Program-made: the position numbers and the translations under genes | Shown: piece after piece, positions 10,331-19,466 of the stretch | Layout: every line of letters starts with the position of its first letter | Numbering within the stretch: position 1 is the stretch's first letter | Notes under the pieces: model-generated | Told to the model about the DNA's origin: nothing | The model's input: the letters and a program-made list of their open reading frames with translations, nothing else | Databases searched by the model: none | DNA from: Emiliania huxleyi CCMP1516 | Lineage: Eukaryota > Haptophyta > Isochrysidales > Noelaerhabdaceae | Reading direction: 5' to 3' | Assembly: GCF_000372725.1 (NCBI RefSeq) | Contig: NW_005195149.1 | Span: 246,133 to 310,132, forward strand | Length of the DNA: 64,000 nt

Positions 10331-10582
10331 CTAGGTCTCGAGCTCAGATGTCGAGCCCCGTGAGTGACAGCAGTGACGATCAGAGTGCGGACGCGCAGCA
10401 GCAGATTGGGAGTTGTTTGTGTTTGCAGATTGGGCGGGTCCTTTTCGAGCATTGCGAGTTGGTTCAACAAGGTAGCCGCACGCCACGCTCAGCGGCCGCG
10501 GCCGCCGGCCGTCGACGCGGAGGCCCTCGCCGAGCGCTCGAAGGATGAAGGACGACTCGGCGGTCGACATCGGCCGAGGCAT
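10331..10582 (-). pseudogene. First-exon fragment resembling exosome subunit RRP45/EXOSC9
   Basis: The minus-strand start MPRPMSTAESSFILRALGEG followed by LRVDGRRP matches the N-terminus of RNase PH-type exosome subunits (pattern: S-x-x-E-x-x-F-hydrophobic-hydrophobic-x-A-hydrophobic-x-x-G-x-R-x-DGR). After RPLSVACG the similarity stops, and no later RNase PH exon was found between here and 9998. It is therefore either a broken copy or the first exon of a gene whose other exons I did not recognise. Confidence 0.45.
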
Positions 10583-10802
10583 GGCCGCGAGGGGTGGCCT
10601 GCGTAAATAGAGGGAGAGAGAGAGAGAGAGAGCGAGGGCTTGAGAGAGTGAGAGCGTTGCACAGCGGAACGGAGCTTAGCAGTGTCTATTATGCACCATG
10701 TTGAAGAAACGAAGAGCCGGTGTATTTAACCCTTTCCCCACGCCGGTCATATGTGCATGACCGGGGCGCGCGCAAGCGCCCCATCCGCCAGGATGGCCGC
10801 CT

Positions 10803-11542
10803 GGGCCGAGCGTTTTTGATCTCTCGGTGAGTGGGGGGCCGAGCCGCCTCGGGGTGGCGGGCGGGCGGGCGTTTTGAAAAACAGAAAACAGAAAACAGAG
10901 GGGGGGCAGGGCCCCCACTACGATTAGACACACGCATCTGGCTCCTGGGACAAGGCGATAATCGCAGTACCGTTCAGCGGAGGGGGGGGGGGGAGCCGAG
11001 GGGGCGACGTCCCGACACGGCAGGTTGGAGCTGACCCCGGGAGAGAGAGAACAGCGATGGCAGCCCCAAATGACCGTAGACAGAAATGACGAGCCGACAG
11101 CGATGCAGCGGCAGCGCGAAGGCGGCGAGGAGGGCCCGCGCTGCAGAGCTCCGCCGGGCGGCGGCAGAGACATCGGCGGAGGGGGAAGCACGCGGGACGC
11201 ACGTCGGCATAGGAGCCAGGGGGGTGGGCTGGGAGAGTTGAGTCAGATGCAACAGCACCGTCTCGGCAGCGAGGCCCATGATGGCGACGGCGGCGACGTA
11301 GGCGAGACGGCGGCGAGGGTGGCGACGGTCACGATGAAGGTGGCTTGACGAAATGGATGACGCCGTCGCGCAACATGACATCCTCGCTGTCGTCGTCCTC
11401 TAGGCGGCGCGCAGCGCCGCTCTCGCAGGCTGTTTTTGACGGTTTCTACACTTTGTTTTTGTTTTCAGTCTAGGGGGCCCGACCCCCGCTCAGAGGCGGC
11501 GGGCGGGCGCCCACTCACCGAGAGATCAAAAACGCTCGGCCC
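10803..11542. mobile_element. Inverted-repeat element of about 740 bp (MITE-like)
   Basis: Left arm 10803-10835 (starts GGGCCGAGCGTTTTTGATCT) is the near-perfect reverse complement of the right arm 11510-11542 (ends CAAAAACGCTCGGCCC). Similarity continues inward more weakly through G-rich blocks and AAAACAGAAAACAG / CTGAAAACAAAAACA. The interior has no recognisable transposase. The right arm ends about 190 bp before the upstream repeat at 11731. It could be a non-autonomous DNA transposon or a long hairpin. Confidence 0.6.
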
Positions 11543-11730
11543 TGGAGCTGCGCCCCGGCGGTTGTGATGAGGCCTGGACCTGTACTTGAGGTCCCAAGCC
11601 AGTAGAAGTCCCGCCCTTGCCCTCGCGGGTCACGCCACACCCTCCAACACGGCCGCTTTTGATATTTGAAGCGCCTCTGTGACCCGTACGGGGGTGGGGA
11701 TACGCCGGATCTCGTAGGTCTTTGCACACT

Positions 11731-11790
11731 GCTTCGATCGGGATCGGGTTGCGGGCAAGAGAGCCCTAGCCCTGGGGGGGTGCGCGGTCG
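11731..11790. repeat. Upstream repeat shared with 2298-2345, copy 2
   Basis: Near-identical to the block upstream of the AP2 gene. It lies about 55-110 bp before the start codon at 11843. See the 2298-2345 entry for the interpretation. Confidence 0.6.
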
Positions 11791-11842
11791 CAGGGCCATA
11801 ACACGGGTCTCCGAGGGTTAGTTCTGCGCTCCGGGTTTTGCT

Positions 11843-13459
11843 ATGGCGGACGTATTTTCTTCTCACGGCGGCGAACGGCGCTGTTTTTGCACGCGAAGTG
11901 ACCCCGAGTGGAACCAGCTGCTGCGCATGTCGAGGAAGGAGAACCCGGGCGACGACAACAATTCCTCCGGCTACCGGGAGTGCCTCGACCCCCTCGACAA
12001 GATCACCGGCTACCGGGAGCGCTTCCCATGGCTGAAGTCGCGCAACAAGCTGAGCGGCAATCCACTGATGGTGGAGGTGTTAGACGAGCTCGCTTACATC
12101 GAGACCCAGCTGCATGCAGACGTTGAGTTGGCGGAGGCACGCGCGGCCGCGGCGCGGCGGAGTGTCTGTCTCGCGAAGGAATGACAAGCGCCTGTCGGAC
12201 CGTGGAGTAGGCTGCGCCCGCTGCGCCGCGGCGCCGGAAGGGCTGGCGCCAGCCGCGGCTCAGCCCCCATCCCCCCCCCCCCTGGGACCCCTCTCCCTGA
12301 CCCCTTCCCCGACCTCCTCGCGCTGTATAGGCGGCAGCTGCAGGAGGGTGGCCCGTCTGCAAAGGCCCACCCGCCGGGCCGGTGGCGGCGGAGGCTCGTC
12401 CTGGGCGTCGGTGCCGCGCTGCTGGCGTCCCTCTATGTGGCCAGCGCTGGCGTCCCTCTGGTGGCCGGGCTTGGCGGCGGGAGCCGCCAGAGTTCGGCGG
12501 GAGGGGACGAGTCGCCGCCGCCATTCGACCTCTACGCGTACCTCTTCATCGACCCTCCCGCGCCGCCGCCGCAGCCGCCGCCCGCGCCGCCGCCCGCGCC
12601 GCCGTCCCCGCCGCCCCCGCCATCGCCGCCGCCCCCACCGTCGCCGCCCCCGCCCGCGCCGCCCCCGCCCCCGCTTCCGCCGCCGCCTCCGCCGCCGCCG
12701 CCGCCCTGGCCACCGTCGCCCTCACCGACGCTGCAGCCGCTGAGTGAACCTTTGGCAACCGTGTGCAAGATGCCCGACTACGTCAAGGCTGGCCCGATTT
12801 CGAGGATGGCGCCCTACTGCGGATGCGAGGGGGGCGCCGACTTCGGCAGCGTGCACATGCTGATCATCAACGTCTCTCGCGCCCGTTGCGCCGCGCTCGC
12901 CGAGCTGAGCCTTGCGCTGGCTGGCTTTGAGTACCGGCACAGCAGGCGGGCGTGCCGCCTCATGCTTGAGCGTGTCGTGGGCTTCTCGACCCTTCCCGGT
13001 GCGCCCTTCTCGGACGACGTCGAGTGCCTCGCCAAGCGCGGGTGGCAGGAGTCGCAAACGGGTGCGCCTTTCCCGCACGACGTCGTCAAGGCCGCGTCTC
13101 CCTTCGTCGCCTTCCACCCCCCCACTCGCACGTCGCCCTCCGGCTTGGCGTTGGACGGGTGGGGCGCCTGCCGGATGGCAAACGGTCGCGCCAACCCCGA
13201 TGTCAAGAGCTGCGCCGCCGACCAATTCGACTGCCAGACCCAATGCGCCGAGAGGGCAGACTGCCTGTCGTACGAGTTCTCCGACGACGCGCGCGACCGC
13301 CGCTGCCCGCCACCTAAGGCGCCCTACGAGTGCGAGCTGCACACGGCCCCGACCGCATTTGTGCTGAAGCGCAAGCAGGCGTACCCCGGCAGCGAGGCGA
13401 ACCGGTGCTTTGTCAAGGCGCGGGCGCCGCCCTCGCCGCCGGCGCCTCCGACACCTTAG
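11843..13459 (+). CDS. Type II membrane protein: cytosolic head, signal anchor, proline-rich stalk, PAN-like domain
   Basis: Likely surface or secretory-pathway protein. ATG at 11843 (context GCTATGGCGG) opens a 113-codon frame that ends at 12184. The same reading frame resumes by about 12290, so I infer an intron within about 12160-12275 (acceptor GGCTCAG). After PDLLALYRRQ there is a basic RWRRR followed by a hydrophobic anchor (LVLGVGAALLASLYVASAGV, near 12390-12450), then a run of about 60 residues of PPP, PPSP and APP (12545-12730). The C-terminal half has many cysteines; CQTQCAERADCLSYEF fits a PAN/Apple-type domain, possibly carbohydrate binding. A short proline tail ends the protein. 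The two halves could instead be separate genes. Confidence 0.55.
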
Positions 13460-13659
13460 GTCTGTCTGTATCCATGTTTCCTCGCGCACCCGCACCCCCG
13501 CGGTTCGTTTCCTGTTACCAAATGTTTTTGGTGGACTAAGAGCCTCGCCCCCCTGAAACATCCCATCGGGGGTACCACCAAATGTTACCAAATGTTTTTC
13601 TTACTAATTTGGTGGGCGTACATTGGTCTGCCCCTCCTCCAAGCTAACGAAATGCAACC

Positions 13660-13935
13660 AAATATCGCATCGGGGCATCGGGGCATCGGGGCGTCGGGGC
13701 ATCGGGGCACTGGGCTCTGGGGCATCGGGGCACTGGGGCATCGGGGCACTGGGGCATCGGGGCACTGGGGCATCGGGGCACTGGGGCATCGGGGCACTGG
13801 GGCATCGGGGCATCGGGGCATCGGGGCGTCGGGGCACTGGAGCATCGGGGCATCGGGGCACTGGGGCATCGGGGCACTGGGGCATCGGGGCATCTCGCCA
13901 TCGGGGCACTGACAGACCCACTGAGGCATCGGGGC
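13660..13935. repeat. GGGGCATCGG / GGGGCACTGG minisatellite
   Basis: About 25 tandem 9-10 bp units, read as GGGGCATCGGGGCACTGG doublets. It is open in several frames on both strands, giving artificial GHRGIG / RCPDAP repeats that I do not consider genes. A small related array lies at 15608-15650. Flanking DNA repeats the motif CCAAATGTT. Confidence 0.95.
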
Positions 13936-14170
13936 ATGGCACCGCCAAGTCGTGGGGTCCAGACTCACACTGCAGGAAGGAACGGAACTCCTGCTCCAAG
14001 GACCAAAACGAAAGACAGCTTCTCTCACAGCCGAGCGTCGCGACAGGGCACAGGCACAAACAAGTGGTAGCTCTCAGACTGCACTCCATGCCTACATTTA
14101 GTTAAAGCTCGTGGGTGGTTATTCTTGCCCCACTTTTCGGGGTTTGCCTTGTCTGCCCAGGGAATGGTAC

Positions 14171-15489
14171 TCAGTACTTGCCTCCGTCGATCCGGTTGAC
14201 ACCGCGCATACTGGGGTAAAGAGAGCTCTGCTCTGATCCGGCGAGCGCTAAATCTTCGTTGTGTACTGGCTGCCCCATTGGCGCTTGAGATGCTCCATCG
14301 TCGAGTTTGCGTCGGAGGCGCTTCACCTCTAGACTTTGCATGCTTAGCTGCGCGAGGTCATCGTCCTCCAGTTCGCGTAGGTCCGACATCCCCCGCACAC
14401 CAAGCCGGGCCAAGCCAGCGCTAAAGGCCTCGAGATTGGCGTCCACGAGCAGCTTCTGTACATCTGGTAGGACCTGTTGCTTTGGCGCTGCAGCCGTCAT
14501 CCCAGCTGCCCCCCTTGCTCCTTCCGGTGTGAATTGTTTGTAAGGATGCAAGTCACACAACATCAGGACCCATCGACGGGGTCTCCAATGTATCCTGGCA
14601 ACCTCCCACACCCTGAACCCAAACAGGAAGAGAAACGGAATCAGGATGAGCAGAAGGATGAGACCAACGATGAAATTTGAGTTCGCGGCTTGGATTGCAT
14701 TCGTGAAAGGACGTGGATTCCCGGGCGCATTCGCTTGTTCCTCGTAAAATGATGTCCATTCCCAGGACCAAAGGGTCTCTGCTACCACATAGGCTGTCAC
14801 AAAAAGACGATGGACCATATTACCGCGCTTTGCAGAGTGAACGTCTGTTCTCCCGCGATTGCGGGCCATGGGAATAGGAGGATCTGCATAAAGCTCTCGA
14901 AATCGATGTTTCGCGGGTCTTCTAGAATTGCAGAGGAAGCTATCACAATGATAGCGCCGACGAGCCAGTTCCATCGACAGCTCCAGAAGGGATACTTAAA
15001 TTCCGGCATGGGTGGCGGTGGCGGTAGCATCTTGCAGCAAACGTCGAAGCAGGCTGATCCGTCGTCCTCTGCGATCTCTGTCGTCCAATCATAGGAGTGT
15101 GCGAAGGGATAATCTTCCATGGGACAGGGGTACTTCGTCGTCCATGCGCAGCCGGTTTTACACACTGGCAGCAGTGGTGGCGCTAGTGGTGGCGGCGGCG
15201 GCTTCTTGCAGCACAAGTCAAAACAGGCTGAACCGTCGTCCTTTGCGAGCTCTTGGCCCCAAGCGCCCTCGAGGGCGCTTGGGCTGCCGGGACACGGGTA
15301 CTTTGTCGTCCACCCACAGTCGCAGGAGGGTGGCGGCGGTGGCGCGCTGCCCGAGCGAGGCTGCACGGAGACAACATTCGAGTCCTCGACCGGCATGACC
15401 TCGCCTGCGTTGCCGTCGGAGAAGTTGCCACCCGGCCTGGGAAAGGCGGACTCGGCCAAACAGCCAGACACAATCACGAAAGCGCCCAT
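14171..15489 (-). CDS. Secreted/membrane protein with two Cys-rich repeats, membrane helices and a SAM domain
   Basis: The start ATG at 15489 begins MGAFVIVSGCLAESAF, a short signal-like sequence. Two repeats follow, each with WTTKYPCP, then DDGSACFD and a Cys pair, separated by proline runs. Then come hydrophobic segments (WLVGAIIVIASSAI; ILLFPWPAIAG; FIVGLILLLILIPFLFLFGF). The cytosolic end carries a SAM-like domain (DVQKLLVDANLEAF..LEDDDLAQL). The frame changes once near 14780-14830; a 47-nt intron from GTAATATGG to GCAGAG restores it in phase 0 (FTLQSA to TLWSWEW), but a frameshift is not excluded. Extracellular binding coupled to a cytosolic oligomerisation domain is inferred from the layout only. 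Confidence 0.6.
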
Positions 15490-16059
15490 GACGACTTGGC
15501 TTCGGGCGTTCTGCGGAGACGGACGGACGTTTATTGTTGTCGAAGAAAAAAATACTAGTAATTTTACAATGATGGTGGTAAAAACTGGAGGGTGAGCCAC
15601 GCCGAACGTACCGGGGCATCGGGGCGTCGGGGCATCGGGGCCCCGGCGTACAGTGGCGCGCCTCCACCAAATGCGACTGAAGACACCAAATGCTACCAGA
15701 TGTACCAGGTGGCGTGTTGTATGAGCCATCATCAATCATGTGAATGCTCATGTGAGGCATTATCAATCATATGAGCATTCATATGAGTGGTGGCGGAAGT
15801 GGCACCCGCCGAGTTCCCGCCCACCGAGTCCCCCGACGAAGCCACCTCCGAGTCCGCCACCTCCGGAACCCCCATCGAAGCCACCTCCGAGTCCACCAAC
15901 GAGGCCCACAACCACTGAGGCCACCTCCGGGTCCCCCAACGACAACTACGGCCCTGTCTGCTTTGACTCCACCCTCTCAACGTGCCGCGGCAAGTCCCCC
16001 CGCCGCCACTTCTGGCTGCAGCACGCCCTCACGCCCCAGCTCGATCAGCTTCTGCGGTG

Positions 16060-16612
16060 CCAAACTCGCGCGCAACAGCCTGGCATACAGCCTCGCCCAT
16101 AACGCCGACGGCAGCGTCTGGAGCTGGGGCGGAGGAGACGATGGCAAGTTGGGCCACGGCGACCAGGAGAGTCAGCTGCTGCCAAAGAAGATCGAGGCCT
16201 TCACTGGGCAGCGCGTCGTCGGGGAGACGCAGGAGGAGCTGTGGACGCGGATCCTCCTTGAGGGGGCAGTCCGGGTCCTGGGGAGAGAGGAGACGGAGGA
16301 GGAGAAGGGTGCGCGGCTGGCTTTCTTCGACAAGGAGCGTGAGGCTGGGGAGGCGGCGGCGGCGGCCGGGCTGCCTGCGGCGCGTGAGGCTTTGGCGAAG
16401 GTGCTGGCGAAGGAGGAGGCGTCGGTTCTCGAGGCGTGCGCGGAGTGGGATGGGTATTGGAGCGGCCCATCCTCGGCGCCATCGCGGTCGGTCGTGGCGG
16501 CTTTCGGGCGGCTCTCGGCTGAGGCGCGTGGCGCTATGGCTGACGTGCTCGCGGGGGCTGGGCGGCTTCTGCTGCTCAGCGAGGACCTCGGACCACTGCT
16601 GCGCAATGGTGG
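16060..16612 (+). CDS. RCC1-repeat fragment fused to a helical segment, partial
   Basis: One RCC1 repeat is readable: a YSLAHNADGSVWSWGGGDD segment, then GKLGHGD and LLPKKIEAF. It is followed by about 130 Ala/Glu-rich helical residues (EELWTRILLEGAVRV.., AFFDKEREAGEAAAAAGLPA) to a good donor (G|GTGGGT) at about 16612. RCC1 proteins normally have seven repeats forming a propeller; here only one is seen, so this is a fragment, a chimera or part of a longer gene. It may be spliced into the nuclease gene starting at 16947, but no phase-consistent junction was found. Upstream 15780-15960 is a proline-rich minisatellite-like stretch. Confidence 0.4.
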
Positions 16613-16946
16613 GTGGGGCGGGATTTCCCGCCCCAACGGCCATCGGCGGGGTAGGCGCGCGGGTGGGGCCGGTTGGGATGAAGAGGAGTGTGTGTATCGC
16701 GCGCCCTGCGAGTGGGATGGGGATGCTCTCTCTCGCCCATAGCTGCCATACTATGCTTGTGCTCTCTCTCGCCGGCGCGCGCCGCGCCTCCTCTCGAGTG
16801 CCCAAGCTCTCGATGCTCACATCGGCAGAGGTGATGCCCGCCCGCCTGCGCCTCAAACCCGCACACAGGCTTCACACTCCCACACATCTGCGCAGGCGAG
16901 TGCCGTCGCCGATGCCGCTGCCGCCAGGCTGTCGGAGCCGCTCGTC

Positions 16947-19342
16947 ATGCCGCCGCGGCTGTCGCCGACCGCGGCGGCGACCTTTCGCGACTGCCCGCAG
17001 CTGTACCTCTTCCGTAACCTGTGGAGGCTGCCCGAGCCGCCGAGCAAGGTGCGTGCAGTGTGTGCTCGGGCCCACGCAGCCGGGACTCGCGCAGTGGAGC
17101 TCGGAACGACCTCTGAGGTTGCACCTCGGCTGCACCTCGCGGTTGCGCTGCCGGCCAGGTGCTGGAGAAGGGGAGCCTCGTCCACGCGGCGCTGGAGAAG
17201 GTTTTCGAGGCGCCGCCCGAGGAGCGCGCGGGCCGGCTGCACGACGTGCTGCGCGATGAGTGGCGCAAGAAGCGGCGCGCAGCCCCCTGCGCACTCTCCC
17301 GTCCCACATGACGCGAGATCTGGGAGATTTGGCGAGATCTGGGGAGATCTGGCGAGATATGGCGAGATATGGCGAGCTCGCGGGAGGAGCTGCCGCGCCT
17401 GCCGCATGGCGAGCTCCTCTCTCCGCCTCTCTCTCTCCCGTCCCACTCTCCGCCCCTCCGCATGCTCTGGACATGCCCGGTCTCTCCCTCTGCATGCTCT
17501 GGACCTGCCCGGGACTCTGCGACCACTGCTGCCCTCCGCGTTGGCCCTGTCATCGGCCAAAGAGGACAACGCACGGTCCGCTGCGAGTGCCCTGTGGACT
17601 CGCGAGCAACGGGGTTCGGAGCACTCTCGCCGCCCGCTCGGAGCCTCCTCCGATTGTTCTCTCGCAGGCGCGAGGCTCCCAAGAGCGGCACCGCACCGTC
17701 GCTGGTGGAGGCGCTGTTCGCGTCGGTGGAGGAGGAGCGAGCGTGGGGCCTCGAGTGCTTACTCCTGGTTGAGTACGAGAAGGAGCACGTCTTGAGCACC
17801 CATACGTAGGAGCGGGAGTGGGGCCTCGAGTGCCTCCGCTTGCTCGACAACTGGCTGGCGGCGGAGGACCCGGCGGCGATGCCGCATGGCGCGAGATCTG
17901 GGGAGATCTGGGGAGATCTGGCGAGATCTGGCGAGATCTGGCGAGATCTGGCGAGATATGGCGAGCTCCTCTCTCCGCCCCTCCCTCCCTCCCTCCTTCC
18001 TCCCCTCCCTCGCTCCTCCTCGGAACTCTCTCGGAACTCTCTCGGAACGCTCTCGGAACTCTCTCGGAACTCTCTCGGAACTCTCTCGGAACTCTCTCGG
18101 AACTCTCTCGGAACGCCCCCAAAGGCGAGCCGCTCGCGCACGAGGCGTGGATGCGGGCGCAGCTGCCGATGGAGCCAGCCTCCGGCTTGCCTGCCCTCGA
18201 GATCTTGGGAGAGATGGCGAGATCTGGCGAGATCTGGCGAGATCCGGCGAGATCTGGCGAGATAGGCTTGCCTGCCCTCGAGCTGGTTGGAAAGGTGGAC
18301 CGTTTGGACGGCTTGCCGGGCGGCGGCGTCGCCATCGTCGACTACAAGACGGGCAAGGCCCCGCGCGCGTACTCGGCGGCGACGGACGCGCAGATCCGGA
18401 GGAAGAGCTTCTTCCAGCTGCGCTGCTACGCGCTGCTGCTCGCGCGCGGCGCGCCTCCGCTAGAGAGGGGGAGTTATGGCGAGATCTGGCGAGATCTGGC
18501 GAGATCTGGCGAGATCTGGGGAGATATGGCGGGCCTCCGCTAGACGCGGAGTACAGACGAAGACACGTCGCACACTCGAGACGACGCGCGTCCAGCTGTC
18601 TCCGCTGTCTCCGCTGTCTCCGGAGCCCTCGCATTCACGCGGCGTTCGGACCACACCGCACCAGACCGTACTCCCGGACTTTCGTCTGCTGGAACGTCGA
18701 CACCCGCTAACCCTGAACCCGAACCCTGACCCCCTAACCCTGACCCCCTAACCCTGACCCTGACCCTGACCCTGACCCTGACCCTGACCCTGACCCTGAC
18801 CCTGACCCTGACCCTGACCATACCGCAGGCGGCCTCCGCGCCTCGCCCCACTGGGAGGGCCTCGAGCTGCGCGCGCGCCGGCTGAGGTGGGCATAATCTT
18901 GAGGAGAGACGTACAGAGGCGAACACACAATCAGCGTTCTTTTGAACGATATCGGTGTCGATTCACCGCCACAGCGCTCAACAGCTACAGCCAGGCCACA
19001 ACGACTGGACACCCCCCGACGCCGCTCCGTGGCGCCACCACCCTCGCCACCGCCTCCGCGGCCGTCTACACGTCCTGAGCCTGCTTACCCAGGCTGCTCT
19101 ACCTCGGCGGGGGCTCGGCGGGCGTCGACGTCGTGGAGGAGCTGCCGCCGCCGGACAGCGGCGAGTACGAGGCGGAGCTGGCCCAGACGGAGGCCGAGCT
19201 GGTGGCACTGTGGGGCGAGATTGCGAGCCTGGTGCGGCGCGGCGACCCGCGTGCGTTTGAGCCGTGCAGCCGCAAATTCTGCAGCTGCCACGAGCTGCGG
19301 CCGATCGTCTTTCAAGAGAGTAGGTCGCAGCGACCAGCGTGA
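16947..19342 (+). CDS. RecB/Cas4-like PD-(D/E)XK nuclease (COG2887 type), multi-exon
   Basis: Likely a DNA exonuclease or helicase-associated nuclease. Exons are about 16896-17048 (MPPRLSPTAAATFRDCPQLY..), 17159 to about 17290 (VLEKGSLVHAALEKVF..), about 17660-17725, 17810 to about 17880 (EREWGLECLRLLDNWL), about 18119-18200, about 18283-18460 (LVGKVDRLDGLP.., VAIVDYKTGKAP.., FFQLRCYALLLARG), about 18830-18892 and about 19090-19342. Motifs in family order: N-terminal Cys of FRDCP, His of GSLVHAALE, Asp of GKVDR, D-x-K of VDYKTGK, QxxxY of QLRCYALL, then C-terminal CSRKFCSC. The one-plus-three cysteine pattern suggests an Fe-S cluster as in Cas4/AddB. The introns are largely 10-11 bp minisatellites. 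Some donors must be non-GT. Exact boundaries are partly uncertain; the domain call is strong. Confidence 0.75.
17310..17395. repeat. Intronic GCGAGATCTG minisatellite, array 1
   Basis: 10-bp units GCGAGATCTG / GGGAGATCTG in the nuclease intron after exon 17159-17290. Further arrays of the same unit occur at 17888-17975, 18215-18263 and 18477-18533, each inside another intron of the same gene. Confidence 0.9.
17888..18118. repeat. Intronic minisatellites GCGAGATCTG and CTCTCGGAACT
   Basis: A 10-bp array (17888-17975), a pyrimidine-rich stretch, then about nine copies of the 11-bp unit CTCTCGGAACT (18012-18115), ending in CCCCAAAG before the next exon. No GT occurs at the expected 5' end, so the donor is probably GC. 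Confidence 0.9.
18713..18820. repeat. Telomere-like CCCTGA / CCCTAA hexamer array in an intron
   Basis: Begins with CTAACCCTGAACCC-type units and becomes a regular (CCCTGA)n run of about 11 copies. It lies between two nuclease exons. The motif differs by one base from CCCTAA, so it may be a degenerated interstitial telomere repeat or an independent hexamer expansion. Confidence 0.9.
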
Positions 19343-19357
19343 AAAGGTCGCTCGCCG

Positions 19358-19386
19358 GGCCCGCGCAGCACGCGCGGGCCTTTTTT
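19358..19386 (+). terminator. Perfect GC-rich hairpin followed by T6, 15 bp after the nuclease stop
   Basis: Stem GGCCCGCGC / GCGCGGGCC (9 bp, loop AGCAC), then TTTTTTGT. The shape is that of a bacterial intrinsic terminator. In a eukaryote it could instead be a 3'-end processing hairpin, a Pol III stop or chance in GC-rich DNA. Its position directly after the stop codon at 19342 is notable. Confidence 0.45.
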
Positions 19387-19466
19387 GTGGTTGATAAGGT
19401 GGCACCTCGACCTTGCGTTTCTTTTCTTTATAGGCTGTCCTCCTATTTAAGCTTAAAGGCCCCCCG

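Noticed and set aside
12532..12768. Gly-rich minus-strand frames opposite the proline-rich stalk
   Set aside because: Complement of the CCG/CCN codons of the stalk; no independent signal.
13592..14105. Open frames with GHRGIG / RCPDAP repeats on both strands
   Set aside because: They arise from the GGGGCATCGG minisatellite; all frames are open and none has a start context or unique sequence that supports coding.
17310..18533. Regularly spaced short direct repeats that could suggest a CRISPR array
   Set aside because: Units are contiguous 10-11 bp minisatellites without unique spacers, lie in introns of a eukaryotic gene, and no cas genes are present despite the Cas4-like nuclease fold.
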